Assembly (NCBI GenBank): GCA_937925685.1
Contig: CALAMI010000012.1
Span: 123,638-187,637, forward strand
Direction: 5' to 3'
Source: Candidatus Binatia bacterium
GTDB lineage: Bacteria; Desulfobacterota; Binatia; HRBIN30
Length of the DNA stretch: 64,000 nt
A model generated the notes under the pieces. It saw only the letters and a list, made by a program, of their open reading frames with translations, was not told the DNA's origin and made no database searches. Each line of letters begins with the position of its first letter. Positions within the stretch are counted from its first letter, which is position 1. Position numbers and translations under genes: made by a program. Shown one piece after another: positions 46,236 through 56,144 of this stretch.

Positions 46236-47168
46236 TCAAGCGGCCTCCGTTACCGGCGGGTTGAAGACGAAGCTGCGGGCTGCGCTCTCGGGGGGCATGG
46301 GCCAAGACCACCCGAAACGGTCGCGCAGTGCGGCAATATCGTCAGCCAGTAATTTCTCCAGCAGTGCGCGAAATCGCTCTGGCACTTGGCTCGTACCTGT
46401 AGGGTTCACTGGGGCACGGAGGTCACGGCGAATGTATCTCTGATCCGTTGTCACGTTCAAAAAGCGCATCACTTGCAAAAGCAGATCTTCCGGCCTCCGG
46501 GAAATGTCGTCGAATAGACCGATAAGGAGGTGCCCGCGCTCGAGATAGCGCCCCCAACGCTCGATGTTCGCCACATACTGAGCACAGCGGCGCTGGTAAG
46601 GGTCATGAAAAAAAGCCACGAACTCCTCTTCCGGGACTTCGCGAAGGGATCGACCGCGGTTGCGAGCGAGGTCTTTCTTTGCATGCGACCATGCCCGTTC
46701 CACCGGGTCGCGAACCATCATGATGACTTTCACCGCCGGGTTCAACTGCACGATTTCCGCAATGACGTCTTCGTCGAGCGCGGCGTAACTCGCTGTGGCC
46801 TCGCCGCGAACAACCGGGCGGTAACGTTCTCCGTAATGCCAGAGGCAAAACAGGCTTTTGTACAACCACCATGACCACGAATCGCGAAACCGCCCCAGGT
46901 ACCAAGCCAAGGAATCCGACTGAAACTTTGGATGCCGTGGCTCCTTGATTCGGCTGAAGAAGAACAACTCTTTTGGCTGCGCCAACAGAACCTGCGGGTG
47001 GAAACGCAAGTGGTCGTGCAGCCAAGTGGTGCCGGTGCGCTGTGGACCGACGATGAGGAAATCGGGGAACCATTCGAACGGTGGAAGTCGCTCGGGAACC
47101 TTGACGTAGCGCAAGTTTGCCCGCAGCTCTTTGGTCAGCTCCTTCAACGCGGCTTTCCTCCTCGCCAA
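46236..47168 (-). CDS. PAPS-dependent sulfotransferase
   Basis: Transfers sulfate from PAPS to a hydroxyl. The 310-residue protein has the 5'-phosphosulfate loop FLIVGPQRTGTTWLHDHL, KELFFFS, and the 3'-phosphate motif VIMMVRDPVERAWSHAKKD. It resembles heparan/NodH-like Sulfotransfer domain proteins. It converges closely with the giant PT-linker protein gene. Sulfation of surface glycans is a plausible role but not shown. Confidence 0.9.
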   Translation of the reverse strand: MARRKAALKELTKELRANLRYVKVPERLPPFEWFPDFLIVGPQRTGTTWLHDHLRFHPQVLLAQPKELFFFSRIKEPRHPKFQSDSLAWYLGRFRDSWSWWLYKSLFCLWHYGERYRPVVRGEATASYAALDEDVIAEIVQLNPAVKVIMMVRDPVERAWSHAKKDLARNRGRSLREVPEEEFVAFFHDPYQRRCAQYVANIERWGRYLERGHLLIGLFDDISRRPEDLLLQVMRFLNVTTDQRYIRRDLRAPVNPTGTSQVPERFRALLEKLLADDIAALRDRFGWSWPMPPESAARSFVFNPPVTEAA

Positions 47169-47219
47169 GCCCTGCCTTTATCAGCGACGAGGCGGCCGCG
47201 CGAGACCTAGGTCTACCCC

Positions 47220-47975
47220 TCACGTTCTTGCACTTGCCGTGTCCGTCCCGCGCCTATGCGATCGAGCGCGCTGGAATTGCCGAAGCCAGGTCGTCCAAAA
47301 CACCCACGCACTCCCTGCTAACCCCAGAGCAGCCACGGCCAAGAGATACTGCCGCCACCAAGGAGCTCTTCCACCCCGGGCTTGCTCCACGGCAGAGACC
47401 AATTCTGTAGAGGTGAGAGCAAGTCCCGGGAGCACTCGGGTCACTACACCGTCCGCCGCTAGCACGTACACGACATTGGGATGATCGAATTGGCCATCGT
47501 CGCGCTCTATCGCAACGAACCGGAGCGCAGCGAGGAGCTCCCGCAGCCGCCCGACTTCGCCAGCCCGCAGGAGCAACCACTCAGAAGGCAAGCCTAAGCG
47601 CTCCCGAAAAGCTCGCAGATTTTCCGCCGTTTCTTTGGGATCGATGGATAAGCTCGCTACACGATAGCTCCCCAGGCGTTGCCCTGCTTCCTTCACTGCC
47701 CGCAAGAGGTTGGCCGTCAGTGGAGAACACGTATGGGGACAACGTGCATACATCGGAGCCAGAATCAGCGGCCCAGCCTCTGCACCTTGTGGGGTCAACG
47801 TTATCGTTCGACCACTTTCATCGAGTAAACCATCCACCCGTACGACTTGCCCGATCAGCGGGCCCATGTCTTGCCCCATAGCCTGTGCCGACGCACTCGG
47901 GCTCCCGGCTTGGCTCACGACCGTCAGAACCCCCGCAACCGCCACCACGCCGACCGTGGATTTCCGCGACATCAT
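47220..47975 (-). CDS. sco1: Sco1/SenC-like copper chaperone with C-terminal membrane helix
   Basis: Thioredoxin-fold copper chaperone for the CuA site of cytochrome oxidase. The ATG at 47975 overlaps the oxidase subunit I stop (ATGA), giving 251 residues. It has a signal segment, the Cys79-x3-Cys83 copper site in APMYARCPHTCSPL, and a distal His in FDHPNVVYVL. A C-terminal helix (LLAVAALGLAGSAWVFWTTW) may anchor it. It is the last gene of the ba3 oxidase operon, which fits its role in assembling that enzyme. Confidence 0.88.
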   Translation of the reverse strand: MMSRKSTVGVVAVAGVLTVVSQAGSPSASAQAMGQDMGPLIGQVVRVDGLLDESGRTITLTPQGAEAGPLILAPMYARCPHTCSPLTANLLRAVKEAGQRLGSYRVASLSIDPKETAENLRAFRERLGLPSEWLLLRAGEVGRLRELLAALRFVAIERDDGQFDHPNVVYVLAADGVVTRVLPGLALTSTELVSAVEQARGGRAPWWRQYLLAVAALGLAGSAWVFWTTWLRQFQRARSHRRGTDTASART

Positions 47976-49657
47976 TGCCCCACAGGAACCGGGCTGAAGG
48001 GTTGATAGGGGGGAGAAGGCACGGTGCTCCCCCCGAGAACCTCGATCAACGGGGGAACGTAGGCGATGACGAGAAAGATGACGGCCACCACCACCCACGG
48101 GGTAAAATTTCGCGCCACGCCTAAACTCTCGTACCGCAGCGCCTCCGCCGTTGGAAAGCGAATCTCTCTCACCGGCTGCGCAGGAGCGAACAACGTGGCG
48201 AAAAACACGGCAAAGTAAATGACCATCGCCGCAGCCATCAAAATTCCTCCAACCGCTCCCAGCTTCGTCCATATTTCCCATTGCGGCTGAAAGAGAGGGG
48301 AGTCGGGATTGGAGTAACTCAAAGCCATGTTCGTCCGCCTGGGCTCTCCCAAAATTCCCGCAACGGAAAGGCCAATGGAGAACAGCACCACGCCGATCGC
48401 CCATACATAAGGCACGGCCACGTTCCATCGTGTCAAACGCAGCGGTTTCCCCCCAAGCTCGGTTAACATCCATAGGGAAAGGCCCAGAAAAGCCAGAAAC
48501 ACCGGCCCACCCAAGGTGGTGTGGAAGTGACCAGGAATCCAGGCGGTATTGTGGACCACGTTGTTCATCGTCACGGACGCATTGACGATTCCGGTGATGC
48601 CACCGAACAAAAATAACACCAGCCCAGGGAACGCATAGGCGAACAAATAACGCTGCTCGTCGAAGTACGGCAGCTTCGCCCACCAGCCAAACAACCCTCG
48701 GCCACCGTTCTGACGCGCACCGTGTTCGAGCGACGCGGCCACGGTAAAAGCCGTAATGAAACTGGGGATCGCCACACAAAAGGTGAAAAATCCGTGCAGC
48801 CATTTGTAACTGCTACTGACCCCCGGATCGGCATACTGGTGATGCAACCCCACTGGCGCCGAGAATACGATGAAGAGAAGAAATGCCAAACGGGCCGCTT
48901 TGTCCGAAAACAACTTTCCACCGACCAGCGGCGGCACCATCACGTAGTACATGACATATGCGGGCAGCAGCCAGAAGTACACGAGTGGATGACCGAAGAA
49001 CCAAAACAAGGTGCGGGCGAGGACAACGTCTACTGAAGCGGTCCAACCCAAGGACCATGGCAACAGCAGCACCAAAACTTCCACCGCTAGGGGAATCGTC
49101 GCAATCAACCAAACGGTAAATGTGGATAGAATGCCGACGACTGCCAAAGGCGTGTCTTGATCCGGGTGCAACCGTCGCCACTGCAGATAAGCAGCAATCC
49201 ACTGAAAAAACGGGATCCACGAGCCAACGACCAGCAGCGAAGCGCCCACGTAAAACCACGGGCTCGCTTTGAGGGGCGGATAAAATGTGTACAGCACTGA
49301 AGCCTTACCCGCCAAAATCGGAACGGCAGCCATCACCGTACCCACCAACATCATCGCCACTGCGAGAACGGTGATGCGCGAATCCAAGGGAATACGCAAA
49401 AAGTGCTTCACCACCACGTAGCCAAACGCCACCTCGAAAAAAGTCGTGTAGACGATGGCGTTAACTACACCATGAAGGGTGAGCCCCTGGTAGTACTCCA
49501 ACCCGAGAAACGACGCCGCACGAATCCAACCGGCACGGTAAAGGACTTGTAACAACCCATGGTAAATCCCGAGAACGAGCAACGTTGTCGCCACGATCAC
49601 CAACGCGAGCGCCGCCCATCGATGCGTCCGATCGACAGCAAAACTCCCTTGTTGCAT
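47972..49657 (-). CDS. cbaA: ba3-type (B-family) heme-copper oxidase subunit I
   Basis: Catalytic subunit of a terminal oxygen reductase in the inner membrane, 561 residues and about twelve helices. The ba3 signature FGHPLVYFWLLPAYVMYY matches Thermus-type B oxidases, and further heme and copper His are in LTLHGVVNAI, SAPVGLHHQYADP and WIPGHFHTTLGGP. The operon order subunit IIa, II, I, Sco and the short subunit II fit the same class. B-family oxidases have high oxygen affinity and pump fewer protons. Confidence 0.93.
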   Translation of the reverse strand: MQQGSFAVDRTHRWAALALVIVATTLLVLGIYHGLLQVLYRAGWIRAASFLGLEYYQGLTLHGVVNAIVYTTFFEVAFGYVVVKHFLRIPLDSRITVLAVAMMLVGTVMAAVPILAGKASVLYTFYPPLKASPWFYVGASLLVVGSWIPFFQWIAAYLQWRRLHPDQDTPLAVVGILSTFTVWLIATIPLAVEVLVLLLPWSLGWTASVDVVLARTLFWFFGHPLVYFWLLPAYVMYYVMVPPLVGGKLFSDKAARLAFLLFIVFSAPVGLHHQYADPGVSSSYKWLHGFFTFCVAIPSFITAFTVAASLEHGARQNGGRGLFGWWAKLPYFDEQRYLFAYAFPGLVLFLFGGITGIVNASVTMNNVVHNTAWIPGHFHTTLGGPVFLAFLGLSLWMLTELGGKPLRLTRWNVAVPYVWAIGVVLFSIGLSVAGILGEPRRTNMALSYSNPDSPLFQPQWEIWTKLGAVGGILMAAAMVIYFAVFFATLFAPAQPVREIRFPTAEALRYESLGVARNFTPWVVVAVIFLVIAYVPPLIEVLGGSTVPSPPYQPFSPVPVGQ

Positions 49658-49684
49658 TTCTCCTCCTCCTCGCTGCCTAGAGCG

Positions 49685-50170
49685 CTAGCGGGCACCTGCG
49701 ACTAGCTCCGCACCAGGCGCGGCAGCCGCCTCCCTGGTTATGATGATCTTGCCCGCCATGTTTTGGTGACCCAAACCACAGTATTCGTGGCAAAGGACGC
49801 GATAGACACCTTCGCCCTCGAGACGGAATCGGGCAAAGTTCACGCTGCCGGGCACCGCCATGAGGTTCACGTTCGTCCCCTCGATGTAGGCACCATGAGT
49901 GACATCGAGAGCGCTCAGGTACAGGTTAACCTCCGACCCCGGGGGCAGTCGAATTTCCCCCGGATCGAAGAACCACATTCGCGACACCAGGTAGACGTCG
50001 TACTGCCTCGGTCCTCTTTGCTCCACCCTGCCCTGAGTGAACGGACGTACGTCGGTGATACAGGTGGGGACGACCACACCGAGGCCCAAGCCGGAGTACA
50101 CGAGTAACAGCAGAAACACCCCCATTAACGTGCCCGACACAACCAGGATGAGTTTCTCGCTCCGCTCCAT
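49685..50170 (-). CDS. cbaB: ba3-type oxidase subunit II (CuA)
   Basis: A 161-residue subunit with one N-terminal helix and a periplasmic cupredoxin domain. CuA ligands are visible as His92 (DVTHGAYI), Cys127, Cys131, His135 and Met138 (CHEYCGLGHQNM). The single helix and short length are typical of ba3 oxidases. A strong GGAGGGGGA site precedes the ATG, which lies 15 bases after the subunit IIa stop; subunit I follows 27 bases later. Confidence 0.93.
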   Translation of the reverse strand: MERSEKLILVVSGTLMGVFLLLLVYSGLGLGVVVPTCITDVRPFTQGRVEQRGPRQYDVYLVSRMWFFDPGEIRLPPGSEVNLYLSALDVTHGAYIEGTNVNLMAVPGSVNFARFRLEGEGVYRVLCHEYCGLGHQNMAGKIIITREAAAAPGAELVAGAR

Positions 50171-50185
50171 CGTCGCTCCCCCTCC

Positions 50186-50326
50186 TCACGACCGGCCTGC
50201 CATTACCCAATACATCGTGAGCCACAAAACCAGGTAGAAACCGATCATGGCAAAAAAGAACGCAATCGCACCGCGGGGAAAGAATTCCTGTGGCGGCGAC
50301 ACTGCTGGTTTTTGCTCCCGCTCCAT
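50186..50326 (-). CDS. cbaD: ba3-type oxidase subunit IIa, 46 residues
   Basis: A small membrane protein below usual gene-calling length. From the ATG at 50326 it reads MEREQKPAVSPPQEFFPRGA, followed by one hydrophobic helix (IAFFFAMIGFYLVLWLTMYW) and ends AGRS. Subunit IIa of ba3 oxidases is a one-helix protein of this size and position. GGGAGGTG sits 5 bases before the start. It is the first gene of the oxidase operon and ends 15 bases before cbaB. Confidence 0.85.
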   Translation of the reverse strand: MEREQKPAVSPPQEFFPRGAIAFFFAMIGFYLVLWLTMYWVMAGRS

Positions 50327-50544
50327 ATGCACCTCCCTATTTCGTATACAGCGCACCTTCCTTGGGCTCTAACACAAACGCCGGTTCCGCGGTTAGCGGC
50401 AGAGCTCGTTGGTCGGTGTTCGAACTTGCACCACACCGACACAGAACCACCGAATCAATTGCGTACCGGCAGGCGTCAGCCAATGGCGTGCCAAAGCCTC
50501 CAGGGTGCGACTTTTTGGCACAGCATTGGCTTCGATTCCCAAGT

Positions 50545-51732
50545 ATGCAAGACAGGGCGCGAGAATTATTGGCACGATCCCTCCAGGAAACGGCTACGTT
50601 CCCCGCACTCCCAGGGAGCAGCGCTGCGCAGGGGCGAACGCAGCTCTTCTTCGTTGTTGGTGATGACGCGGACCCCTTGTGGCTTTATTTTTCCTACGCT
50701 CTGGCCGAGGTGCTTGCGCACCAACATAACCTCGAGTGCCGCTGGGTCCGACTCGTCGACGACCCAGGTGCCGGGAGCGAATTGCACGACCATCGTGTCC
50801 ATGCATGCAAACCCTCGGCACGGGATCTGGCCCATCTGCTACGGCGACAACGGGCGCGTCTGGTGCATGCCCTAGGGGCCACGGCCATTCGCGTTGCTCA
50901 GCGTGCCCGTTGGCTTTTATACCCGGCGCCGTTCATGTTGTATTTCCCAGGAGAGGACGCCGCCCACATCACGGTTGTGCAACGCCTGCTGCACCATACG
51001 GTTCCAACTAAGGCCGAACGGTACGTGGCACCGAACTACGACCGTCGTGCCGCTCTTCTAGCTGCCGGTATCGCAGCCGACCGAGCCACCGTGATCCCCT
51101 GGGCAACGCGCCGCCGAACTTGCCCGAGCCGTAGCGTTGCCAGAGATGCACTGGGAGTCGATCCCCTTCGGCTGGTGATGGTCGCAAGTTTCGAAGCACC
51201 GGAGCTGTCCGATCCTCAATGGATGGCTCTCGAAGTTTTGGCCGAGAGCATTCACCGCCGCATCCCCAGCTTGCTGCTTGCAGCGACGACGGCCCCCGCC
51301 ATCGACGACTGGATTCTGCAGCGTGCGCAAGCCCTGGACGTTGTCCACGCCCTGCGGTGCGTCCCGCTGCTTCCGCATACCCACGACTGTGTTGCCGGTG
51401 CCGATGTGGCCTTGCTCACGAGCTCCCAAGCGGCTGCACCGTGGCTCGCTTTGGCAGCCGTCGATGCCGGAGTGCCGGTAGTGAAGTCTCCCGTCGTCCG
51501 CCTCCCGACAGCCCTCACGGAGCTACCAGCAGCACGGGAACTTCTACACCCCCTTGCGCGAGACGACCTCGATACCTGGCTCGACGCGCTCGAGGATTTT
51601 CGTCCGCGCCGGCCCCGCGCCAGCTCAGCCCGGCCTGACGCTCTGCCGCTACTACCCACCCTGGAGGACGTAGCGCAGGAATACGTGAGCCTGTACCGCC
51701 GATTCTATCGGAACCCCTGGCACCGGCGGTAA
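50545..51732 (+). CDS. Glycosyltransferase-like protein (GT-B fold suspected)
   Basis: A 395-residue product from the ATG at 50545. Segments RLVHALGATAIRVAQRARWL, ERYVAPNYDRRAALLAAGIA, ATVIPWATRR and CVAGADVALLTSSQAAAPWL are typical of family 4-like glycosyltransferases, and VDAGVPVVKSPV resembles the sugar-nucleotide region. The usual E-x7-E motif is not seen, so it could be inactive or a distant member. The frame is open further upstream to 50290, across the oxidase promoter region, but that part lacks family sequence. It is divergent from the oxidase operon. Confidence 0.55.
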   Translation: MQDRARELLARSLQETATFPALPGSSAAQGRTQLFFVVGDDADPLWLYFSYALAEVLAHQHNLECRWVRLVDDPGAGSELHDHRVHACKPSARDLAHLLRRQRARLVHALGATAIRVAQRARWLLYPAPFMLYFPGEDAAHITVVQRLLHHTVPTKAERYVAPNYDRRAALLAAGIAADRATVIPWATRRRTCPSRSVARDALGVDPLRLVMVASFEAPELSDPQWMALEVLAESIHRRIPSLLLAATTAPAIDDWILQRAQALDVVHALRCVPLLPHTHDCVAGADVALLTSSQAAAPWLALAAVDAGVPVVKSPVVRLPTALTELPAARELLHPLARDDLDTWLDALEDFRPRRPRASSARPDALPLLPTLEDVAQEYVSLYRRFYRNPWHRR

Positions 51733-51861
51733 AGAAGCTACGAAGAGCAAGGCGAGACACCTCTGCATTTACCGTTTCGGCCGCACCACCGAGTGCAAGC
51801 CAAGACCAGCGAAGACGCACAAGGCTCCACAAGGATGGCCGTCCACTGACATGCGCGAGCC

Positions 51862-53220
51862 TCAAAATCCGTCGTCCTCCAAAGCTGGCAGCGGCCCTGC
51901 GGCGGGGCTACGCTGGGTGCGTTGACGGCTGCGTACCGTAGGTGTCGGAGCACTAGTGCTCGTACTTTGAACGACTCCGGCCTGCCAGGGAGCGCACTGC
52001 TCTCTGTCCGGAGCCACGAAGCAACAGAGTTGGTTCTCTCGCAGCGTACAGCTCAGCGCCCCTGTGCCAGCCTGCTTGTCGCCGCCAGTGCTTTCTCTCC
52101 CTAAGCCACTCGCTGGTTTCCGCTGGATCGCCGCGAGCGCGATCTGCGCTTCGAGGGCTCCTGGACGCAGCCGACTTGCTTGCAAGAGCGCGCGTTCAGC
52201 GCTGTCCCATTCGCCCTTCGCGACAGCGATATCGGCCTCGGACAAAAGGCGCTGATACTCGCCTGGACGCTCGCCCTCGACTTGGGTTGAGGCGGCATCC
52301 CCTCCTCGCGCCTGCAGAGCGCCTGCGTTCGAGGTTTCGGTACGGTGCCAGAGCAACCCGGCCAGCACCACCCCCAAGATGAAAAGCAAGCCGAGCCCGG
52401 CTACCAGGAACGGGTGCCGTCCGGAGTCATGCGGCACGGCATGATCGACAATATGCTGCACCTCCTCCAAGCGCCGCTGCAAGGTTTCTATGCGGCGCTG
52501 CTGCTCCTCGCGCAGTTCGCTGAACTGGTGCTCTAACGAAGCTGCCACCGCACGAAGCTCCGTGCGCAACCGAGCTGCACTCCCTCCCTGGTCGTCCCCC
52601 TTGCTCTTGCCTTCCTCTAATAAGCTCTCTCCCCCACTGCCAACGGCCTGCAATCCCACCTGTGTCGACTGTTCGTTGACGCGGACCGGCGGCACGCTCC
52701 TTTCCACGAGGGTGCGGAGCAATTCCAAGTGCATGCGAACGATTTCCAGCATCGGCTCTCCTACTGGCCACCGGTCGCTTGTGGAAGGCTCCGCGGCCCC
52801 TTCCTTCGAGGTCGGCTTGGGTCTTCCAATATCGAGGCTCGTGGCCACCCGTTCGAGTTCTGTACGCATCGCCCGTAGGTCTTCGCCAACGGCTGCCAAG
52901 CTAGTGGCTTGCGTACCATCGAGCACCGCGAGCCGCTCCAGTGCTGTGTGTGCCGCGCGCGCGGCTTCCTCGACCGAATCGAGCCACGACGGCCGCCCTT
53001 GCGCTCCGGCCTCCCGTAGCTTCGCAACCGCCTCTCGCAGGTCCGTCACTGAGCTTTGCAGTGCATCGAGTTGTTGCCCCAAGGGTACGACCACCCTCTG
53101 CTCGAGCGCTCGAACCAAAAGCGTGCAGCGCTCCGCTGCCTCACGCGCCAGCCGTAATGATTCGTCAAGACGCTCCGCAGACGGCTCGCGAGCACTTTCC
53201 CCTGAGTTACTCTCGCTCAT
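51862..53220 (-). CDS. Hypothetical membrane protein with coiled coils and TPR-like segment
   Basis: From the ATG at 53220 the product has 452 residues. The N-terminal half is Glu/Ala/Arg-rich coiled coil (ERCTLLVRALEQRVVVPLGQ; LREAVAKLREAGA; HQFSELREEQQRRIETLQRR). One transmembrane helix follows (FLVAGLGLLFILGVVLAGLL), then a short TPR-like stretch (YQRLLSEADIAVAKGEWDSA) and a cysteine-bearing tail (CTLRENQLCCFVAPDREQC). The helix places the coiled coil probably in the cytoplasm and the TPR part outside. No family recognised. Confidence 0.65.
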   Translation of the reverse strand: MSESNSGESAREPSAERLDESLRLAREAAERCTLLVRALEQRVVVPLGQQLDALQSSVTDLREAVAKLREAGAQGRPSWLDSVEEAARAAHTALERLAVLDGTQATSLAAVGEDLRAMRTELERVATSLDIGRPKPTSKEGAAEPSTSDRWPVGEPMLEIVRMHLELLRTLVERSVPPVRVNEQSTQVGLQAVGSGGESLLEEGKSKGDDQGGSAARLRTELRAVAASLEHQFSELREEQQRRIETLQRRLEEVQHIVDHAVPHDSGRHPFLVAGLGLLFILGVVLAGLLWHRTETSNAGALQARGGDAASTQVEGERPGEYQRLLSEADIAVAKGEWDSAERALLQASRLRPGALEAQIALAAIQRKPASGLGRESTGGDKQAGTGALSCTLRENQLCCFVAPDREQCAPWQAGVVQSTSTSAPTPTVRSRQRTQRSPAAGPLPALEDDGF

Positions 53221-53574
53221 TTCCGGCCCGCCTCGATTTCCTCGAGCCTCCATGCTGCTATGGAAGCATCCCCGCCCTTGTCCCCACCCGCACTTCGTCC
53301 CTCAGCAACAGAGGGGCGACTTCCTCGGTCATCGGTGTCCTTCGAACCATAGCAGCACCCGGCCTTCCTCGAGCAACATTTATGCAACATCGGCGGGTGC
53401 GTTTGCAAACCCGTCCTGGGCAGGCAGGGCACCCGCGCCCCATGGGCAGGCAAGTCGGCAGAGGCTAGCCACAAAGGCCTGGCCCTACACGCGCGGGCAA
53501 GGCCTCCAGCCCCTGCGGGGCAGGTCTCGAGGGCAACCCCACGGGCCAGTAGGGGCAGGCCCGTACACCTGCCC
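53221..53574. other. Repeat-rich intergenic region
   Basis: About 350 bases with several GGGCAGG/CCTGCCC units and no gene. It ends in a strong hairpin at 53548-53579 that overlaps the stop of the adjacent PT-linker gene. Confidence 0.6.
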
Positions 53575-53579
53575 TTACT
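53548..53579. repeat. Inverted repeat at the 3' end of the PT-linker gene
   Basis: AGTAGGGGCAGG (53548-53559) pairs with CCTGCCCTTACT (53568-53579) over 12 bp with one G-T pair and an 8-base loop. It could act as a transcription end signal for the minus-strand gene, though no U-run follows, or belong to an intergenic repeat family. Confidence 0.6.
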
Positions 53580-55782
53580 GGCACTGCAATTCGACGGTTG
53601 CGACAGTGTCGCCCGCAGTAGAATCGAGGTCCAGCACTGGAACAGCGGTTACTATTTTTGCACCGCTCAGGGAGGCGCTGGGATTACTACAGAAGGTAGA
53701 AAGTGTGGAGCCCGTGACCTGCGTGATGCAGGAACCACCGCGGCAGGATGCACCTTGATCGATCCTGCGGTTCTCGTTGTTCGAGTCGAACACCGTACCC
53801 CGCGCCGTACCCGTGGTCAGAAAAGCGTTAACTTCGGTGCTCGCTCCGTAAGTGTCACCGACGCCATCGCACGGATTGCCTGACGCGGAACTCACCGTCT
53901 TCAGTCGTAGCGGCACCCGAACTGTCATCCCACCAACAGCAAACGAGTTCGGGTAACTGGTGTGGTACGGGCTGTTGCACACACCAGGGTGCAAGTTGTT
54001 GGCATTGCACGTACCGCCGTTTTGCTCCAGGCATGCGTTGGAGACGCTTCCGGTAACGGGGTCGGTATAAGTAGCGGTACAGGTGGTATCTTGAGGGAAA
54101 CCACCGTTCGATTGCGGCGAGTTGTTGGTATTGTGGTCGATCTGGGTGAGGAAATCATAATTGGGCTCACCTCCATCGCAGTCCACAATACCAGTGCCGT
54201 CGACACCCGTGCTTTCCACACAAATCGTGACTGAGGAGAGACCCGCGACGTTACAGGTCACTTGGTTGAACGAAATCGAGCTAGCGGGGATGGTCACCGG
54301 GCGAACTCCGCCCACACCCTGCGGGCCGAAGACAATCTGCGTGCTTCCCGAGACGGGACAAACCGTCCGTCCCAGATTGATGAACAAAATCGTCTTGTCC
54401 CATTGCAGCCCGAGCCTGCTGTTCGAGCCACCGATCGAGCAGGTTTTCACGATGGGCGTCGGCGTAAATGTCGGTGTCGGCGTCGACGTCGGAACTGGGG
54501 TATTCGTCGGTGTTGGCGTATGGGTGGGGGTAGAGGTGGGCGTGAATGTCGGCGTGTGCGTGGGCGTGTTGGTGGACGTCGGTGTCAGGGTAAACGTCGG
54601 CGTAAACGTTTGGGTGGGCGTGAACGTGCGAGTCGGAGTAAAGGTCGGTGTGTTGGTAATCGTCGGCGTGTTCGTCGGCGTGTAAGTCGGCGCTCCTGGC
54701 GGCAGGGTGTTCGATGGCGTCGGGGTTGCCGTTTCCGTGGGCGTGTGGGTCGGGGTGTGAGTCGGTGTCTCCGTACGCGTTTGCGTCGGGGTGAAGGTTT
54801 CGGTGGGCGTGTTCGTCGGCGTGAAGGTCCTGGTGTTTGTCGGTGTACGAGTAGGGGTAAAGGTCGGCGTATTCGTCGGCGTCCCCGTGGATGTCGGCGT
54901 TCCTGTCGGTGTGGGTGTCGGCGTTCCCGTCACCGTCGGTGTCTCCGTGGGCGTTGGCGTCGGTGTCAATGTCGGCGGGTTGTAGATCTGATCGAAAAAG
55001 AAATCCGCCAATGTTTCCCCTGAGCCGAGGGAGCAAGTGACCACACCATTTTGATTTGTCGAGCAAGACGTCAGCAAGGCGAGTAGTCCGTCGTTGCACT
55101 TCCGACGAAGCAGTGCATCCAGCGCAGCCTGTTTTCTCGCAATCGCACCTGTGAGATCAGCGGTGCGGCAATTCGTTGGCGGGATTTTACCCAAGTTGAC
55201 TTTGTACTGGCATGCGAGCTGTTGCTGCAAGCGTTTAGCGAACAAATCGCGCGCAGCCTTTGCTACCGCTCGTTGGCACGCCAATACAGTGGTGTTGCCA
55301 ATCAACAAGGGCGGGTTCGGGAAGTCACCGTGCAAAAACTTGGTGATGCTAAAGGCTTGGCTCTGGATCAAACAACTTAAACACGTGCTCAAGCTCACGT
55401 AGCTCGACGTCAGCACCACCGACTCGCAAGGCGCCACACAAGCGAGGTAACCCAGGGCGGAGGGCAACGAAGCGCCGGCTGTATCGCACCGCTGGATGGC
55501 TGCCCGCTCCAAGGCCAACTGTGCTTTCATGATCGCGTTAAGCGACGAAAGGGGAAGCTGGCTCAGATCGTTGCAGTTCAGCGTGGGCGGGTAACCCGGT
55601 TTTCCCTGCATTCGCTTTTGGTGGCAGGCCGCCTGGGCAGCCAAGATTTTCATTTCCAGTCGGCGCACCGCCTTACCCAAAGCGTCGCGGCATCTCACGT
55701 CCGCGGGCACCGCTCCATCCACCTGGTTAGCCAGTACAAAAGTGGCCACGGCTACAGACAGTCGACGCAAGTGCTTCCCCAT
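53575..55782 (-). CDS. Secreted cysteine-rich protein with Thr-Pro linker, paralogue 1
   Basis: A 735-residue secreted protein with a signal peptide ([20 protein letters not shown] to VDGA). A helical N-terminal domain with many cysteines follows (about 25-270; [33 protein letters not shown]). A Thr-Pro linker spans about 270-440 and a C-terminal beta-rich domain 440-735 carries a dozen cysteines ([53 protein letters not shown]). No family recognised. A decayed paralogue with the same three parts lies immediately upstream, so this is a locally duplicated gene. Confidence 0.78.
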   Translation of the reverse strand: MGKHLRRLSVAVATFVLANQVDGAVPADVRCRDALGKAVRRLEMKILAAQAACHQKRMQGKPGYPPTLNCNDLSQLPLSSLNAIMKAQLALERAAIQRCDTAGASLPSALGYLACVAPCESVVLTSSYVSLSTCLSCLIQSQAFSITKFLHGDFPNPPLLIGNTTVLACQRAVAKAARDLFAKRLQQQLACQYKVNLGKIPPTNCRTADLTGAIARKQAALDALLRRKCNDGLLALLTSCSTNQNGVVTCSLGSGETLADFFFDQIYNPPTLTPTPTPTETPTVTGTPTPTPTGTPTSTGTPTNTPTFTPTRTPTNTRTFTPTNTPTETFTPTQTRTETPTHTPTHTPTETATPTPSNTLPPGAPTYTPTNTPTITNTPTFTPTRTFTPTQTFTPTFTLTPTSTNTPTHTPTFTPTSTPTHTPTPTNTPVPTSTPTPTFTPTPIVKTCSIGGSNSRLGLQWDKTILFINLGRTVCPVSGSTQIVFGPQGVGGVRPVTIPASSISFNQVTCNVAGLSSVTICVESTGVDGTGIVDCDGGEPNYDFLTQIDHNTNNSPQSNGGFPQDTTCTATYTDPVTGSVSNACLEQNGGTCNANNLHPGVCNSPYHTSYPNSFAVGGMTVRVPLRLKTVSSASGNPCDGVGDTYGASTEVNAFLTTGTARGTVFDSNNENRRIDQGASCRGGSCITQVTGSTLSTFCSNPSASLSGAKIVTAVPVLDLDSTAGDTVATVELQCQ
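54447..54985 (-). repeat. Thr-Pro coding repeat of paralogue 1
   Basis: Short-period coding repeats for TPT/TFTPT units of the linker. Val/Gly-rich frames on the + strand within it are artefacts. Confidence 0.85.
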
Positions 55783-56144
55783 TTTTCTTATCTCTCCCGG
55801 TTGTTAGGGAATCGCCTTTACCCACATGGCACTACCCGTGTCAACACAATTCCTGACCACCGGGCATCTCCTGCGCGCCAACCGCCTTTTCCTTCGCTCT
55901 GCGCATCGACGAACCCTGGCCATCTCTGCCCCCGAGGGTGCCAGCCGACTCGTCCCTTCAAGAGAGGAGCCCGCTCGCAAAGGGGCTGAGGCTTGCCGGA
56001 GGAACCACGCCCCCCCGCTTCACCGTTCCGAGGAGAGACGGACACGACAAGCAGGCGCACCGCCAGCCACGAAATCGATATGGCCTGCCGCGGCCACAGC
56101 TTCGCAATCACCTGGGCAGCACGGTGCTGCCCGGACACCGAATT
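55783..56144. other. Spacer between the tandem PT-linker paralogues
   Basis: 360 bases with no gene or clear repeat. The only frames are Arg/Pro-rich and without ribosome sites. Confidence 0.5.

Noticed and set aside
47976..48803. Upstream extension of the Sco frame to 527 codons
   Set aside because: It lies antisense-frame within oxidase subunit I; the ATG overlapping the subunit I stop gives a normal Sco protein.
55930..56060. Possible riboswitch upstream of the minus-strand PT gene
   Set aside because: GC-rich with some pairing, but no match to the conserved cores of known classes that I could recognise.
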